The notes beneath the pieces were generated by a model. It ran no database searches. It saw only the letters and a list, made by a program, of their open reading frames with translations, and was not told where the DNA came from. A stretch of DNA of 64,000 bases. It comes from Oligoflexia bacterium. Lineage in GTDB: Bacteria > Bdellovibrionota > Bacteriovoracia > Bacteriovoracales > Bacteriovoracaceae. Below are positions 8,775 through 17,883 of this stretch, piece after piece. The stretch lies in the NCBI GenBank assembly GCA_015231955.1, contig JADGAN010000013.1, positions 1 to 64,000 of the forward strand. The letters run 5' to 3'. The position numbers and the translations under genes were made by a program. Position 1 is the stretch's first letter. The number at the start of each line of letters is the position of its first letter.

Positions 8775-10868
8775 ATGAAGAAAAAAAATAAAAACACCAA
8801 ACCGGCAATTTTAGCTCCTCCTCTTAAACCTCCTCTTTCTACCCTTTCCACTCTCCCTAAACTATCCCTACTCGCTCTTTTGTTGATTATATTCATCGTT
8901 TATATGATCACGCTCCATCCCTCTACTGGAGCAGGTGATACAGGAGAGTTTGTTACTGTGGCAAACTATCTAGGTGTTCACCATCCGCCCGGCTATCCTC
9001 TCTACTCTATTTTAGGCCACCTCTTTATTCTCATTGCAGGCCTACTTCCAGGGACAGGCCATGAAGCTGTTGTCATCAATTTTTCTTCGGCGATTTATGC
9101 ACTTGCCACGCTTGGACTCTTTGCCTGCTTATTACACCGCCATGGTATCCGCCCACTGCTCAACCTTGCAATCACCGGAGTGCTAGCTTTTTCACCTCTC
9201 TTCTGGTCTTATGCTACTGTTGCAGAAGTATTCCAATTAAATAATCTTCTCTGCATGCTACTTCTGGTATTAACCGAAAAAGTTTTAAGCAATAAGCAAA
9301 TACAACTACCAACGATTTTGTCCGGTGCTTTCGTGGGTGGACTGGCACTCTCCCACCATCACACCGCTGTTTTATTGGTTATTCCCTGTTTTATTGCAGT
9401 CACTCTTAAAATAGGTGCCATATTCAAGCAGCAACCTAAACTACTTTTTCTTGCCATGTTCGTCTTCTTTTTAGGGCTCACTCCCTATGCACTACTGCCG
9501 CTTCACTCTAGTGGTATCCCCCTGATCTATTGGGGAGATCAAAGCACGCTAGAAGGTTTTTTTCATCACTTTTTTCGAGGAGAGTATGGTACCTGGCAAC
9601 TCTTGGCCCAGGGCGAGGCCACTGTCACGACACCACGACTAAAACAAGTCTATCTTTTTTTCTATGAGTTTAGTCGTGCAACTCTTTTTCTCGGTGTGCC
9701 CCTCCTGCTTTTCTTATTCATAGCTGGCAAACGCCTTAAAGAGCATATCACTCCCTTTATCACTCTGCTGATGATCTCTTTTCTCTTCTATTTTTCAATT
9801 TTTACTCTACTATCCAATAACAACCTCTCTCATCCCGTCTATTATGATCTAAATCTTCGCTTTTGGATTTTGCCACAACTACTGCTCTTTCTGATCATCC
9901 CCACTCTTATTCAGCTCACAAAGCGCCTTCCCGCCATTCCCTTGAAGTTTGAAAAGTATTTCTTACTGCTTCCTGCAATAGCACTGGCGCTACACTTTAA
10001 TGAGTGCAATCAAAAAAGTGCTCCCGACTACGCTGGCCTCTATCAAGCAACATTGGAGCGTCTTCCTCAAAACGCCCTGGTGCTCTCTTCCGGTGATGTG
10101 GAAAACAATAACTTCCGTTACATTCAATATGTCAAAAATGTCCGTCGTGATGTGGTTATCATTGATCGCGGAACGCTCTATAAAAGTTGGTCGAAGTCCT
10201 ACGTAAGCAAGCACTTTCCCAGTGTCACCCTGCCGGCCACCACGATGGGATATGCCGGCCTTGCACAGGAGTACACACTACTAGAGTTGCTCAAGGCCAA
10301 TAGTCGTAACTTTCCCATTTTTCTCTCTCCGATGTCCCATTTTGAACAGGTGAAAAAAGTTGAAGAGAGTGTACGCGCTTGGGCACACCTGGTGGCCTTT
10401 GGCCCTCTCTTGCAAGTTATCCCTTTGAGTGTATGGAACAGCAACAAGCTACTTACTATCACCACACTCGCTAGTGCCTTTCAATTTTTCGATCGCCTCG
10501 ATGAAAAATACCCTATCACCTATACACGGAAATTATCTTGGGATTACGCCATGGCAGACCAATACAATCAGATAAAACTTAGTCTTTGTATTGAAGCGCT
10601 CAATTTCCTCTTAGCAAATCCTCCCCCCGATACTGCTCTTGCACGAAAAATCATCACAACCTCTGAACATGTGATTGCCAGCTTTCCCACTCCGCCCATT
10701 GACTACCATAAAATGGTGGCCGGAGCATTAAGTATCCTTTCTCCTCGAGATAAACCGACTATAGCTAAATTTCTTTTTCACGCCAAAAAATATTTAAATG
10801 AAGGTGACCCGCAGGCCATCGATTATCCCAGTTACCAAAAAGTCTACCAGCACTACAACTCTCTCTAG
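8775..10868 (+). CDS. DUF2723 multi-pass membrane protein (PMT/GT-C-like)
   Basis: A 697-residue integral membrane protein. The first luminal loop after TM1 has the DUF2723 hallmark HPSTGAGDTGEF and then HHPPGYPLYSILGHLF, the acidic and HPPGYPLY motifs that relate this family to GT-C glycosyltransferases of the protein-O-mannosyltransferase type. About nine to eleven hydrophobic segments follow up to about residue 410. The C-terminal 280 residues are soluble and probably periplasmic (ALVLSSGDVENNNF..., typical of the family). GT-C enzymes move sugars from polyprenyl phosphate donors; substrate here is unknown. It is 18 nt behind the flavin-reductase-like gene with no evident Shine-Dalgarno, so it may be read through from the ceramide operon and could decorate lipid or protein. 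Confidence 0.8.
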   Translation: MKKKNKNTKPAILAPPLKPPLSTLSTLPKLSLLALLLIIFIVYMITLHPSTGAGDTGEFVTVANYLGVHHPPGYPLYSILGHLFILIAGLLPGTGHEAVVINFSSAIYALATLGLFACLLHRHGIRPLLNLAITGVLAFSPLFWSYATVAEVFQLNNLLCMLLLVLTEKVLSNKQIQLPTILSGAFVGGLALSHHHTAVLLVIPCFIAVTLKIGAIFKQQPKLLFLAMFVFFLGLTPYALLPLHSSGIPLIYWGDQSTLEGFFHHFFRGEYGTWQLLAQGEATVTTPRLKQVYLFFYEFSRATLFLGVPLLLFLFIAGKRLKEHITPFITLLMISFLFYFSIFTLLSNNNLSHPVYYDLNLRFWILPQLLLFLIIPTLIQLTKRLPAIPLKFEKYFLLLPAIALALHFNECNQKSAPDYAGLYQATLERLPQNALVLSSGDVENNNFRYIQYVKNVRRDVVIIDRGTLYKSWSKSYVSKHFPSVTLPATTMGYAGLAQEYTLLELLKANSRNFPIFLSPMSHFEQVKKVEESVRAWAHLVAFGPLLQVIPLSVWNSNKLLTITTLASAFQFFDRLDEKYPITYTRKLSWDYAMADQYNQIKLSLCIEALNFLLANPPPDTALARKIITTSEHVIASFPTPPIDYHKMVAGALSILSPRDKPTIAKFLFHAKKYLNEGDPQAIDYPSYQKVYQHYNSL

Positions 10869-10869
10869 T

Positions 10870-11667
10870 TTAGAAGGAGAGATGAAAAAGTGTGCAGCTA
10901 TTTTGATAAAGTTTAGGGGCAAGCTCGCTAAGAGGAGTATTTTTTAAGCTACTTAACTTTTCTGCAATCACGGGAATAAAGTGAGGAGCATTCTCTTGGC
11001 CACGATGGGGAATGGGAGCAAGGTAGGGAGCATCTGTTTCCACCACGATGCGCTCGATTGGCGTCATCGCCACCACCTCCCGCACATTATCCGCCTTTTT
11101 AAAGGTGATCATCCCATTAAAACCAAGATAGAAACCAAGATCGAGTGCACACTCTGCCAGTTCCCTTCCAGAGCTATAGCTATGAAAAACACCGAGGAGG
11201 CGCCCACTAGGAAGTGCTGCTGCCGCATTTTTGATAATCGCCATCATATCCTCGTCTGCCTCGCGGGAGTGAATCACCACCGGAAGCTTTAGTTTAATCG
11301 CCAGCTCTAGTTGTGCTTCAAAGGCCAAACGCTGCTCTGCGGGTGTAGAAAAATTATAATGGTAATCGAGTCCAATTTCTCCGATGGCGACAACCTTGGA
11401 TCGGTTTTGATTCACACTCTCTTCCAATAGTTTAGTAGTTACAGCGACAGAAAACTCTTTAGCATTGTGGGGGTGTAGACCTTGAGTGGTATACACACAA
11501 GCAAAATTATTGGCAATCTCAATCACGCGCTCCAAATTAGAAAGATCAGTAGCGATAGTGATCAATTTCTCTACACCAACACTATTGGCCTTTTTAATCG
11601 TCTCTTCCAATGGCAGAGCTGTTAGTGAGTCTAGGTGTGCATGCGTTTCAATATACTTCATGTTCAT
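10870..11667 (-). CDS. tatD: TatD-family metal-dependent deoxyribonuclease
   Basis: A TatD-type hydrolase of about 265 residues with a TIM-barrel metal-dependent fold. It has the N-terminal metal site THAHLD, then IGEIGLDYHYN (Glu and Asp/His), VVIHSREAD, a FHSYSSG histidine and the C-terminal VVETDAPYLAP. These are all five family motifs, so the enzyme should be active. Family members act as 3'-5' exonucleases on single-stranded DNA or RNA and are linked to repair or DNA turnover. I chose the ATG at 11667, which overlaps the stop of the upstream YfiH gene as ATGA; a second ATG at 11661 is also possible. Last gene of a minus-strand operon. Confidence 0.9.
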   Translation of the reverse strand: MNMKYIETHAHLDSLTALPLEETIKKANSVGVEKLITIATDLSNLERVIEIANNFACVYTTQGLHPHNAKEFSVAVTTKLLEESVNQNRSKVVAIGEIGLDYHYNFSTPAEQRLAFEAQLELAIKLKLPVVIHSREADEDMMAIIKNAAAALPSGRLLGVFHSYSSGRELAECALDLGFYLGFNGMITFKKADNVREVVAMTPIERIVVETDAPYLAPIPHRGQENAPHFIPVIAEKLSSLKNTPLSELAPKLYQNSCTLFHLSF

Positions 11668-12290
11668 GATCTTAAATCGCAATTGTAATCGTAGATATTG
11701 TAGTTTCTTAATCGTAGGTTATCTCGACGATGACTATTTAGTCTTGGTGCTGTTGAACACATAGTGCAAAGTGGACACAGCTGAACTTCAAGCTTATAGT
11801 GCTCTTGCAGCTGAGTGATTGCGGCCTTTGCCAAATCAAAATAGATTTTTCCAGTACGCTCCTCTAAACAATCAGAGGGAAAATAGGTTTTAAATTCACT
11901 TCCAACTTCATAGCAACAAGGCCTGATCGCCGGACCAATAAAAGCGTAATAGGGATCGAGCAACTGTAAGCTAGGGTGAGCAAGAATTTTTTGCTGTACA
12001 CTTCTCCAGCCTGCATGAATGGCCGCAACCCCTTTATGCCCAATCACCACAACCGGGAGACAATCGGCAGTTTTAATGCCTAAAGGTTTCTGGGTAAATT
12101 GCTCCTGTAACACCACCATACCATCGGCCGTACCTACGATATGATGACTATCACCTTGATCCGCTTTCTCAACCAACAGCAACTCCCCACCATGTACTTG
12201 ATTCACCTCTAGAAAAGCAAAGGGTGGTCGCTCTGTTAAATAGATTTGATAAGCACCTTTGGGTAATTTTTTTTCATAAACAAGTGACAT
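11664..12290 (-). CDS. pgeF: YfiH/PgeF-family (laccase-domain) purine nucleoside or peptidoglycan editing enzyme
   Basis: A 208-residue multicopper-oxidase-like YfiH protein. It has the family zinc-site and core motifs: VNQVHGGEL (first His), GTADGMV, KTADCLPVV (Cys), AAIHAGWRSV (second His), and FIGPAIRPCCYEVG. The usual C-terminal D.........C......FFS.RR.G appears in altered form as CPLCTMCSTAPRLNSHRRDN. E. coli PgeF removes miscoded L-Ser from peptidoglycan precursors, while other members cleave purine nucleosides. The short 208-residue length against the usual 240 reflects a reduced N-terminus. Adjacency to the RluD-type gene is a conserved arrangement (rluD-yfiH). Confidence 0.88.
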   Translation of the reverse strand: MSLVYEKKLPKGAYQIYLTERPPFAFLEVNQVHGGELLLVEKADQGDSHHIVGTADGMVVLQEQFTQKPLGIKTADCLPVVVIGHKGVAAIHAGWRSVQQKILAHPSLQLLDPYYAFIGPAIRPCCYEVGSEFKTYFPSDCLEERTGKIYFDLAKAAITQLQEHYKLEVQLCPLCTMCSTAPRLNSHRRDNLRLRNYNIYDYNCDLRS

Positions 12291-12292
12291 AT

Positions 12293-13324
12293 TTACTTAC
12301 TCAAAACTTGATTGAAAATTTCCGGGTAAGGGGCCACAATCTTTAGCTCCTTCCCACTTATGGGATGTATAAACGCAATTGATCTCGAATGCAACAAAGG
12401 ATACTCATAATTTTGTAAGATTTCACGAAAGTCCATGGGCATCTTGATTAAGTGATCGCTAGGACGAGCATAGAGGGGATCCATAACAATGGGAGTTCTT
12501 AAGTGACTGCTTAAGTGTACGCGAATTTGGTGAGTACGCCCAGTCTCGATACGCAGCTGCAGATGATAGAGGCAGCTGCACAACTCTTTTATCACCTTAT
12601 AGTGAGTGATCGCCTCTTTACCCTTATCCTTGGCCTCGATAACCGCCATTTTCAATCGATTGCTCGGATGCCGACCAATCCGCGAGCAAAACGACCCACT
12701 GCCTGCAATCCTCTCCCCACTGTTTTTCGTTGTAATCACCACCGCCTCATAAATTTTTTCGATACGGTGAGAAGAGAAGAGCAGCACCATCTCCTCATGA
12801 GCGCGCGCATTTTTTGCCACCACCATTGCCCCGGTTGTCCCAATATCCAGGCGATGAACAATCCCGGGGCGCTTGATCCCTCCAATACCTTGAAGGTCGG
12901 GACAACGATATAAAAGCGCATTCACAAGTGTCCCGCGAGCATGCCCAGGAGCGGGATGCACTACCATCCCTGCACGTTTGTTAATAGCAATAATATCCTC
13001 ATCCTCATATAAAATATCGAGAGGAATATTTTCTGGAAGGGCCGTACTATCCACGGGAGGTGGGATTTGCACAACAATTTCTGTGCCCACTTTAGGAAGT
13101 TTGCTTAATGAAAGCTTGCACACCGATGCTACCGCAGTGATCTCACCACTTTCAAAAAGTTTTTTAATAAAGGTTCGACTGATCTCTAACTTATGCGATA
13201 AAAATTGATCTAGCCGCCGAAAAGAGGTGTGGGTCTCTTCATCAATAACAAGCGTGGTGGCATCACCAAAATCGGCTTCATTGCTAGTGCCATGACCATT
13301 ACCATTTTCACTTTCACTTTCCAT
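12293..13324 (-). CDS. rluD: RluA/RluD-family pseudouridine synthase
   Basis: A 343-residue pseudouridine synthase. After a 25-residue Glu/Asn/Gly-rich head encoded by simple repeats, an S4 RNA-binding domain follows (RRLDQFLSHKLEISRTFIKKL, about 37-57). The catalytic domain begins with LDILYEDEDIIAINKRAGMVVHPA, and the catalytic aspartate lies in HRLDIGTTGAMVVAKN. GRTHQIRVHLSSHL marks motif III. In E. coli RluD makes pseudouridines 1911, 1915 and 1917 of 23S rRNA helix 69. Domain layout and the yfiH neighbour support RluD over RluC. Its start overlaps the end of the upstream HTH gene by 11 nt. Confidence 0.9.
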   Translation of the reverse strand: MESESENGNGHGTSNEADFGDATTLVIDEETHTSFRRLDQFLSHKLEISRTFIKKLFESGEITAVASVCKLSLSKLPKVGTEIVVQIPPPVDSTALPENIPLDILYEDEDIIAINKRAGMVVHPAPGHARGTLVNALLYRCPDLQGIGGIKRPGIVHRLDIGTTGAMVVAKNARAHEEMVLLFSSHRIEKIYEAVVITTKNSGERIAGSGSFCSRIGRHPSNRLKMAVIEAKDKGKEAITHYKVIKELCSCLYHLQLRIETGRTHQIRVHLSSHLRTPIVMDPLYARPSDHLIKMPMDFREILQNYEYPLLHSRSIAFIHPISGKELKIVAPYPEIFNQVLSK

Positions 13325-14189
13325 GCGCCTGAATTTCTTTTAAGTGATTCACATAAGAGGTGGCCACCATTTCTGCATTTAAGCGTAAGCACTTGGCATA
13401 TTGATAAACAAAGCCTCGAACATAAGTAAGTGCAGGAAGTTTACAAAAATCATCATCTTCAATGCTCTTAATATAACTTCGAGATATTTTCGTTAAGTCG
13501 CACATACGATCGAGCGGCACATTTTTATACTCTCGGATTCTCTTTAAAAACTCACCAGTAAAGCGAGTGGTTCCGGCCACCTCATTTTCAAAGGAGTCAT
13601 CCACATTATAGTTAAGTCCAAAACGCTTCTGTGCTGACAATCTTGAAACGTCTGCCTCTTTGCGATTGATTTGAAACTCTTTTTGAAAATCGAGTGGTAT
13701 GATTTGCGAAAGGTCTTTAGGTTTTGTATTCACTACAGTAGGTGCTACTAGTGTTGTTTGCTGATCATTACGATAGGCCGTGGTGTTTGCATTCGAAGAG
13801 AGAGGGTTAAATGATGAAGATGAAGAAACAGAATTTCCATATTGTTGACGGTCATTGCGATCTCGTTCTCTTAAAACAAATGCAGAACTAGCATTGGGCC
13901 CAAAGGAAAGAGATCCGCCACTTGCACCAATACCTTTTACCTGATCGTACTCGCGCCTTTTATAGGGAATACTTAAAACAGAGTATGCGGCTTCAATTAA
14001 ATCGAGCATATCGAGGCACTCTTCTCTTGTCATCACCGAATAGAGTGCAAGCCCATCTCCCGAGTAGGTGTTCTTTGCTCGCACATACCCTTCATAAATT
14101 TGATCTTGAGTCGCACTGGTATCGACCTCTAGAACTTCATAGTAGTTCTTTGCATCGGATGCTTTCTGATCATCTCTTCGTAAATTCAT
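13314..14189 (-). CDS. Degenerate J-domain / RodZ-type HTH fusion protein
   Basis: A cytoplasmic protein of about 291 residues with two recognisable ends. Residues about 15-85 look like a DnaJ J-domain (NYYEVLEVDTSATQDQIYEGY ... IEAAYSVLSIPYKRREYD). The HPD tripeptide needed to stimulate DnaK is absent; GDGLALYS stands in its place. A Ser/Asn-rich linker follows. The C-terminal 80 residues (TGEFLKRIREYKNVPLDRMCDLTKISRSYI...) form the RodZ-type HTH_25 domain with the diagnostic LPALTYVRGFV(Y)QYAK. No transmembrane helix follows, unlike RodZ. The start at 14189 is preferred over 14213 because AGGGA precedes it. It is encoded directly after a MinD/FlhG-like ATPase; a role in polar or cell-shape organisation is inference. 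Confidence 0.75.
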   Translation of the reverse strand: MNLRRDDQKASDAKNYYEVLEVDTSATQDQIYEGYVRAKNTYSGDGLALYSVMTREECLDMLDLIEAAYSVLSIPYKRREYDQVKGIGASGGSLSFGPNASSAFVLRERDRNDRQQYGNSVSSSSSFNPLSSNANTTAYRNDQQTTLVAPTVVNTKPKDLSQIIPLDFQKEFQINRKEADVSRLSAQKRFGLNYNVDDSFENEVAGTTRFTGEFLKRIREYKNVPLDRMCDLTKISRSYIKSIEDDDFCKLPALTYVRGFVYQYAKCLRLNAEMVATSYVNHLKEIQAHGK

Positions 14190-14244
14190 TTTTATTCGTT
14201 CCCTAATGACCATTAATTAATAGAGTAAAACTATAGTTAGATTT

Positions 14245-15357
14245 CTATGGCGAAGTCAAAAGGCGATGCACTATTCGATCAAAATTTGTTACCAAACGCG
14301 AGCTTGGAAACTCCATCAGAAGTGGCCTTCGCTTTTTGATACTCTGCCAAACAACAGCATCGTAATCGAGATATCCCACATAATCAACCTCAATTCCAAA
14401 GTAGCGTTTACAGATGGCCTTGATCGAAAATCCAATATCGATATCGGCCTGGGTGCGCACCTGGTTCATAATGAGCTTGGGGCGAAATTTGCTAATTTCA
14501 TCGCGCAACTTTACTCCTCTAACTGCATCGAGATCGATCACCCTCTGAACAAGATCGGTAGGAATATTTTTAGGTCCCGAAAGCTTAGCATTCATCACTT
14601 GATCAATAAGAGGACGAATATTCAAAAGCTCCTCAACCATTTTTAGTCGCTGGTAGTACACAGAGCGAATGAAGCGGTAAGTGTTTTCAATCGAGGTTGG
14701 CTCTGGCAGCACCGTCAAAATGCCATGGTTGGAGGAGATGAAAAAATCTAACGTGTTACTAGCAGTGCCGGCCCCTAAATCAAAAAGTACAAAATCGGCG
14801 TCGATATGAGCAAGGTTGGAGAGGAGCTTACTTTTATGCATCGACTTTAAGTTAGCAATGCCCAAATCGTCCTGCGCACCACTAATCAGCTGTAAATTAG
14901 GAATAGGTGTTTTCGTTAGGAGTTCCCCTATCGATTTCACTTTTTTGGTAAGGTAATCGGATAGAGTCACCTCAGGAATTGGTACTCCAAGGCAAGTATG
15001 TAAATTAGCGCCCCCTAGATCGAGGTCAATGCTGACCACCTTGTGTCCCATCAACGCAAGACAGATGCTCACATTGGCAGTCACCAAGCTCTTTCCAACA
15101 CCACCCTTGCCTCCACCCACGGCCCAAATCTTAGGCCCATGATAAGCAAGTGCTTCCCCCACAATATTGCCACTTACCCATGGTAATTCTAGCTCTGCTT
15201 CTTCGATCGGCCCTGCTAGTTCTGGTTGTGGTTGTGATTGTGGTTGTGGTTCTGGTTGCTCCATAACAGCTTCACGTGCGCTGTTATTACTGCTGCCGCT
15301 ACTATTTTCCTCAACAGGCGGATCCCCAAAAATAAACTCATTGGTTGTATGTGACAA
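14245..15357 (-). CDS. MinD/FlhG-like deviant-Walker P-loop ATPase
   Basis: A 370-residue ParA/MinD superfamily ATPase. After a low-complexity, Pro/Gln/Ser/Asn-rich head of about 60 residues, the deviant Walker A is GGGKGGVGKSLVTANV, the Walker A' region is DLDLGGANLHTCLG, and the Walker B region is FVLFDLGAGTASNTLDFF. LPEPTSIENTYRFIRSVYYQRLK matches the FlhG/YlxH subgroup more than MinD. No C-terminal MinD-type membrane-targeting helix is obvious. Such proteins place flagella or other polar machines. The start is a TTG behind a run AAGGGGGG at 5 nt; no ATG lies before residue 32, which is after the start of the low-complexity region. No flagellar gene is visible in the window. It heads a five-gene minus-strand operon. 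Confidence 0.8.
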   Translation of the reverse strand: MSHTTNEFIFGDPPVEENSSGSSNNSAREAVMEQPEPQPQSQPQPELAGPIEEAELELPWVSGNIVGEALAYHGPKIWAVGGGKGGVGKSLVTANVSICLALMGHKVVSIDLDLGGANLHTCLGVPIPEVTLSDYLTKKVKSIGELLTKTPIPNLQLISGAQDDLGIANLKSMHKSKLLSNLAHIDADFVLFDLGAGTASNTLDFFISSNHGILTVLPEPTSIENTYRFIRSVYYQRLKMVEELLNIRPLIDQVMNAKLSGPKNIPTDLVQRVIDLDAVRGVKLRDEISKFRPKLIMNQVRTQADIDIGFSIKAICKRYFGIEVDYVGYLDYDAVVWQSIKKRRPLLMEFPSSRLVTNFDRIVHRLLTSP

Positions 15358-15569
15358 GTTCCCCCCTTCCCCTCATTGCCGTTTGCTTAAACAAATAGTG
15401 CAAATCCCCCGATCTATTTGCTACTATCCGCGTCGCATGACACGCTCTATTTGTATCTCATTTCATCTCACGACCATCTCCCTAAAATTGCAGTTACACA
15501 TGCATAAAAAAATTGTATGAAATAAAAAGTGATATTAAAAGAGCAAAAATAATTTAACGGGTCATTTTT

Positions 15570-16634
15570 ATGCAGAACAACTTTAAAGATAATCTTTCAG
15601 GTGATCTTTTAAAAGTCAGTGCGTCAATCATAAAGACCTCACCTCACCTTGTAGAAAAAGTGTGGGGAGGTGTGGCCCTACAGAAAGCCAGCAAGAGTTC
15701 AAGGCCTATTGGAGAGAGCTGGGAGGTGGCCGATCTTGAAGATGGCCAATGCTCATGTGCAGGAATCTCCATTCGTGACTTTGTTAATGCACGTGGAAGT
15801 AGTAGCGATTTCTGGGGAGAACATGGGCGTTGCCCCTATGTGGTTAAATATATCGATGCTGCCGAAAACCTCTCCTTGCAAGTGCATCCTAGCGATGAAT
15901 ATGTTCGAAATTTTGTGAATGAAAACGGCCAAGGAAAGAGCGAGTGCTGGATCATTCTTGGTACATCAGCGTTGAAATCCCAAGAAGAGGCAAAAACTCC
16001 TGGAATTTACCTCGGAATGAAACCAGGAAGCGATCGCACCCACTTTGAACAATCTCTTTACGACTTAAGTAGTTGTCATCTCCTACAAATGATGAACTTT
16101 TATCCCGTTATTCCTGGAGACTTTTGGGTGGTGCCTGCAGGAACAGTCCATGCCATTGGAGCAGGGGTAATGCTCTTAGAGATTCAGCAGTTTTGTGGTA
16201 TCACTTACCGCATCTGGGATTGGAATCGAAAAAATTCACGCGAATTGCATATTGAACAAGCACTTGGTGCTATCAATTTTGATAGCACCTTCAATGGATC
16301 ACTTGCAGGCCTTGCTCAGAAAAATATTTGGAGGCAAGTACCTATGCCGATGGATGGGAAGGCCCACTCTCGTGAGCGCCTTCTCTATGAACACCCCGAT
16401 TTTAGAGTCAGTATTCTCAATTTGCGAACTAATGATTTGCAAATTTTCTCTCTTGAACAACGCGAGTGTAAGCGTGCACTAACCATCCTCTGTATTGAAG
16501 GAAAAATTGAAGTTGCCAGAGGTGATGATCGCATCGTATGCGACTGTTTTGAAACCCTACTACTCCCCTTTGCCGGTCCAACCTTTATTGAAATTTTTGC
16601 TTTCGAAAAAAGCAAAGTGGTTATCGTTGATTAA
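15570..16634 (+). CDS. manA: Type I mannose-6-phosphate isomerase
   Basis: A 354-residue class I phosphomannose isomerase, interconverting fructose-6-phosphate and mannose-6-phosphate. Zinc-binding cupin motifs are visible: PYVVKYIDAAENLSLQVHPSD (Gln/His), GKSECWIIL (Glu), and GDFWVVPAGTVHAIGAGVMLLEIQQ (His, with the active-site segment). The N-terminal PHLVEKVWGG and IGESWEVAD are typical. It supplies mannose for polysaccharide or glycan precursors. It is transcribed divergently from the FlhG-like gene across a 212-nt gap and converges on the beta-barrel gene, overlapping it by 4 nt at the stops. Confidence 0.92.
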   Translation: MQNNFKDNLSGDLLKVSASIIKTSPHLVEKVWGGVALQKASKSSRPIGESWEVADLEDGQCSCAGISIRDFVNARGSSSDFWGEHGRCPYVVKYIDAAENLSLQVHPSDEYVRNFVNENGQGKSECWIILGTSALKSQEEAKTPGIYLGMKPGSDRTHFEQSLYDLSSCHLLQMMNFYPVIPGDFWVVPAGTVHAIGAGVMLLEIQQFCGITYRIWDWNRKNSRELHIEQALGAINFDSTFNGSLAGLAQKNIWRQVPMPMDGKAHSRERLLYEHPDFRVSILNLRTNDLQIFSLEQRECKRALTILCIEGKIEVARGDDRIVCDCFETLLLPFAGPTFIEIFAFEKSKVVIVD

Positions 16635-17881
16635 TAATAGTACAGCAGAGAAACTCCCGCCTCTGTTGCTAAAAGTTTCTGAGTCGTAATCGCATTCCCC
16701 TTATCCTTGGCGGTTAAGGGATGCATCATATAGACATTACCCTCCAAATCTTTCATTACACTAAAGTTTAGCTTTCCTACCAGGTAAGTAAACTCACTTT
16801 TAGGGTCGTAGTCAATAATGGCCTTGGCCTCAATCAAGGAGTGCATTTGATACTTTGTAATAAGCGCCAGCAAGTACTCTTGTGGAAGGAAGCGATCCTC
16901 TTTAGGCACAAAACCCAAAGCGGAGGACTTCATCCTCTCTTGCAGTCCTGCTTCAAAACGCAAGTGCAACTTGTCATTTAATTGCCGGTCAAACCCAAGA
17001 AGAAAATCGCTATAACTTTGATCATTGGCCGTTGATACTTTAGAAAAGACATCACTACTATAAAGACCTCTCGCTGTTTGATGAAAAACTTGTGCAAAGA
17101 AGAGAGCGTCTTTTGTATTCAACCGTAGCTCTGCTCCAACTTTTGTTCTCTCTAAATCACGCCCTCCCAGCAAAGAAAAACCTAGATTATCGCCAACTTC
17201 AAAATTGAGTCTTCCCCAAAAACTTAAAACGCCAGGGCGATCATTAATTTTATCTTGGCGCCTTCCTTCGTTTTTAGAAGCAAGCATATAAAGATGAAAT
17301 TGCGTACCGTCGTTCATATAATATTGGCAATACCCTCCATCGTTTCCTTGGGAGAAGGCGGGAACAGGAGAGAGTGCTTGGGGATAGTTGAAGGGATTGA
17401 TAGGATTAAAAATCTCTCCTAATCCATAGTTAATGATAAAACGCCCGACCTCAGCTTTAATTTTTTGAGAGTCAAATTGATAGTAGAGTGTTGTGAAAGA
17501 GTATTCCTCTTCACTACTTTTATGCCGCTTGTTCTTTGTAAGATCAACATATTCACGGGCCACTAAAACAGAGGGATGGTTAAGCAGGGCCGCCACCTGA
17601 TAGGGTCTTTGCAATAAGTTGGAGTAGAAATATTTAGCAAAAAAATTAAACTCTACACGATGATTTTCTAAAAATTTCTCCTGCAGTTTTGCCTCTCCAC
17701 TAACATGATACATTGCCTGTGGAGAACTCCAGTTTTCTCCTAAGTGACCAGCACGCTCTTGATTTTCTAAGAGTGCTGTTTGCCCATAAAACATTCCAGA
17801 TAACTCCGTCCCATGGCCCCATGCTGGAAACAAAAAGCAACTTAAAATCACCGCAACAACAATCAATCTCTTTACATTCAC
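16631..17881 (-). CDS. Outer-membrane beta-barrel-like protein linked to an ABC/LolA set
   Basis: A 416-residue exported protein. A signal peptide (residues 1-23, ...FPAWGHG) is followed by alternating hydrophobic/polar strands with many Tyr and Phe, ending in the sequence GVSLLYYY. An aromatic final residue is typical of outer-membrane barrels recognised by BamA. A glycine-rich phrase GRFIINYGLGEIFNPINPFNYPQ near 165-187 resembles the DUF1302-like barrels found next to LolA-like proteins. The next genes on the same strand are a LolA-like protein (3-nt gap) and an ABC ATPase. The set probably moves a lipid or lipoprotein to the outer membrane, but no cargo can be named. Confidence 0.65.
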   Translation of the reverse strand: MNVKRLIVVAVILSCFLFPAWGHGTELSGMFYGQTALLENQERAGHLGENWSSPQAMYHVSGEAKLQEKFLENHRVEFNFFAKYFYSNLLQRPYQVAALLNHPSVLVAREYVDLTKNKRHKSSEEEYSFTTLYYQFDSQKIKAEVGRFIINYGLGEIFNPINPFNYPQALSPVPAFSQGNDGGYCQYYMNDGTQFHLYMLASKNEGRRQDKINDRPGVLSFWGRLNFEVGDNLGFSLLGGRDLERTKVGAELRLNTKDALFFAQVFHQTARGLYSSDVFSKVSTANDQSYSDFLLGFDRQLNDKLHLRFEAGLQERMKSSALGFVPKEDRFLPQEYLLALITKYQMHSLIEAKAIIDYDPKSEFTYLVGKLNFSVMKDLEGNVYMMHPLTAKDKGNAITTQKLLATEAGVSLLYYY

Positions 17882-17883
17882 AA

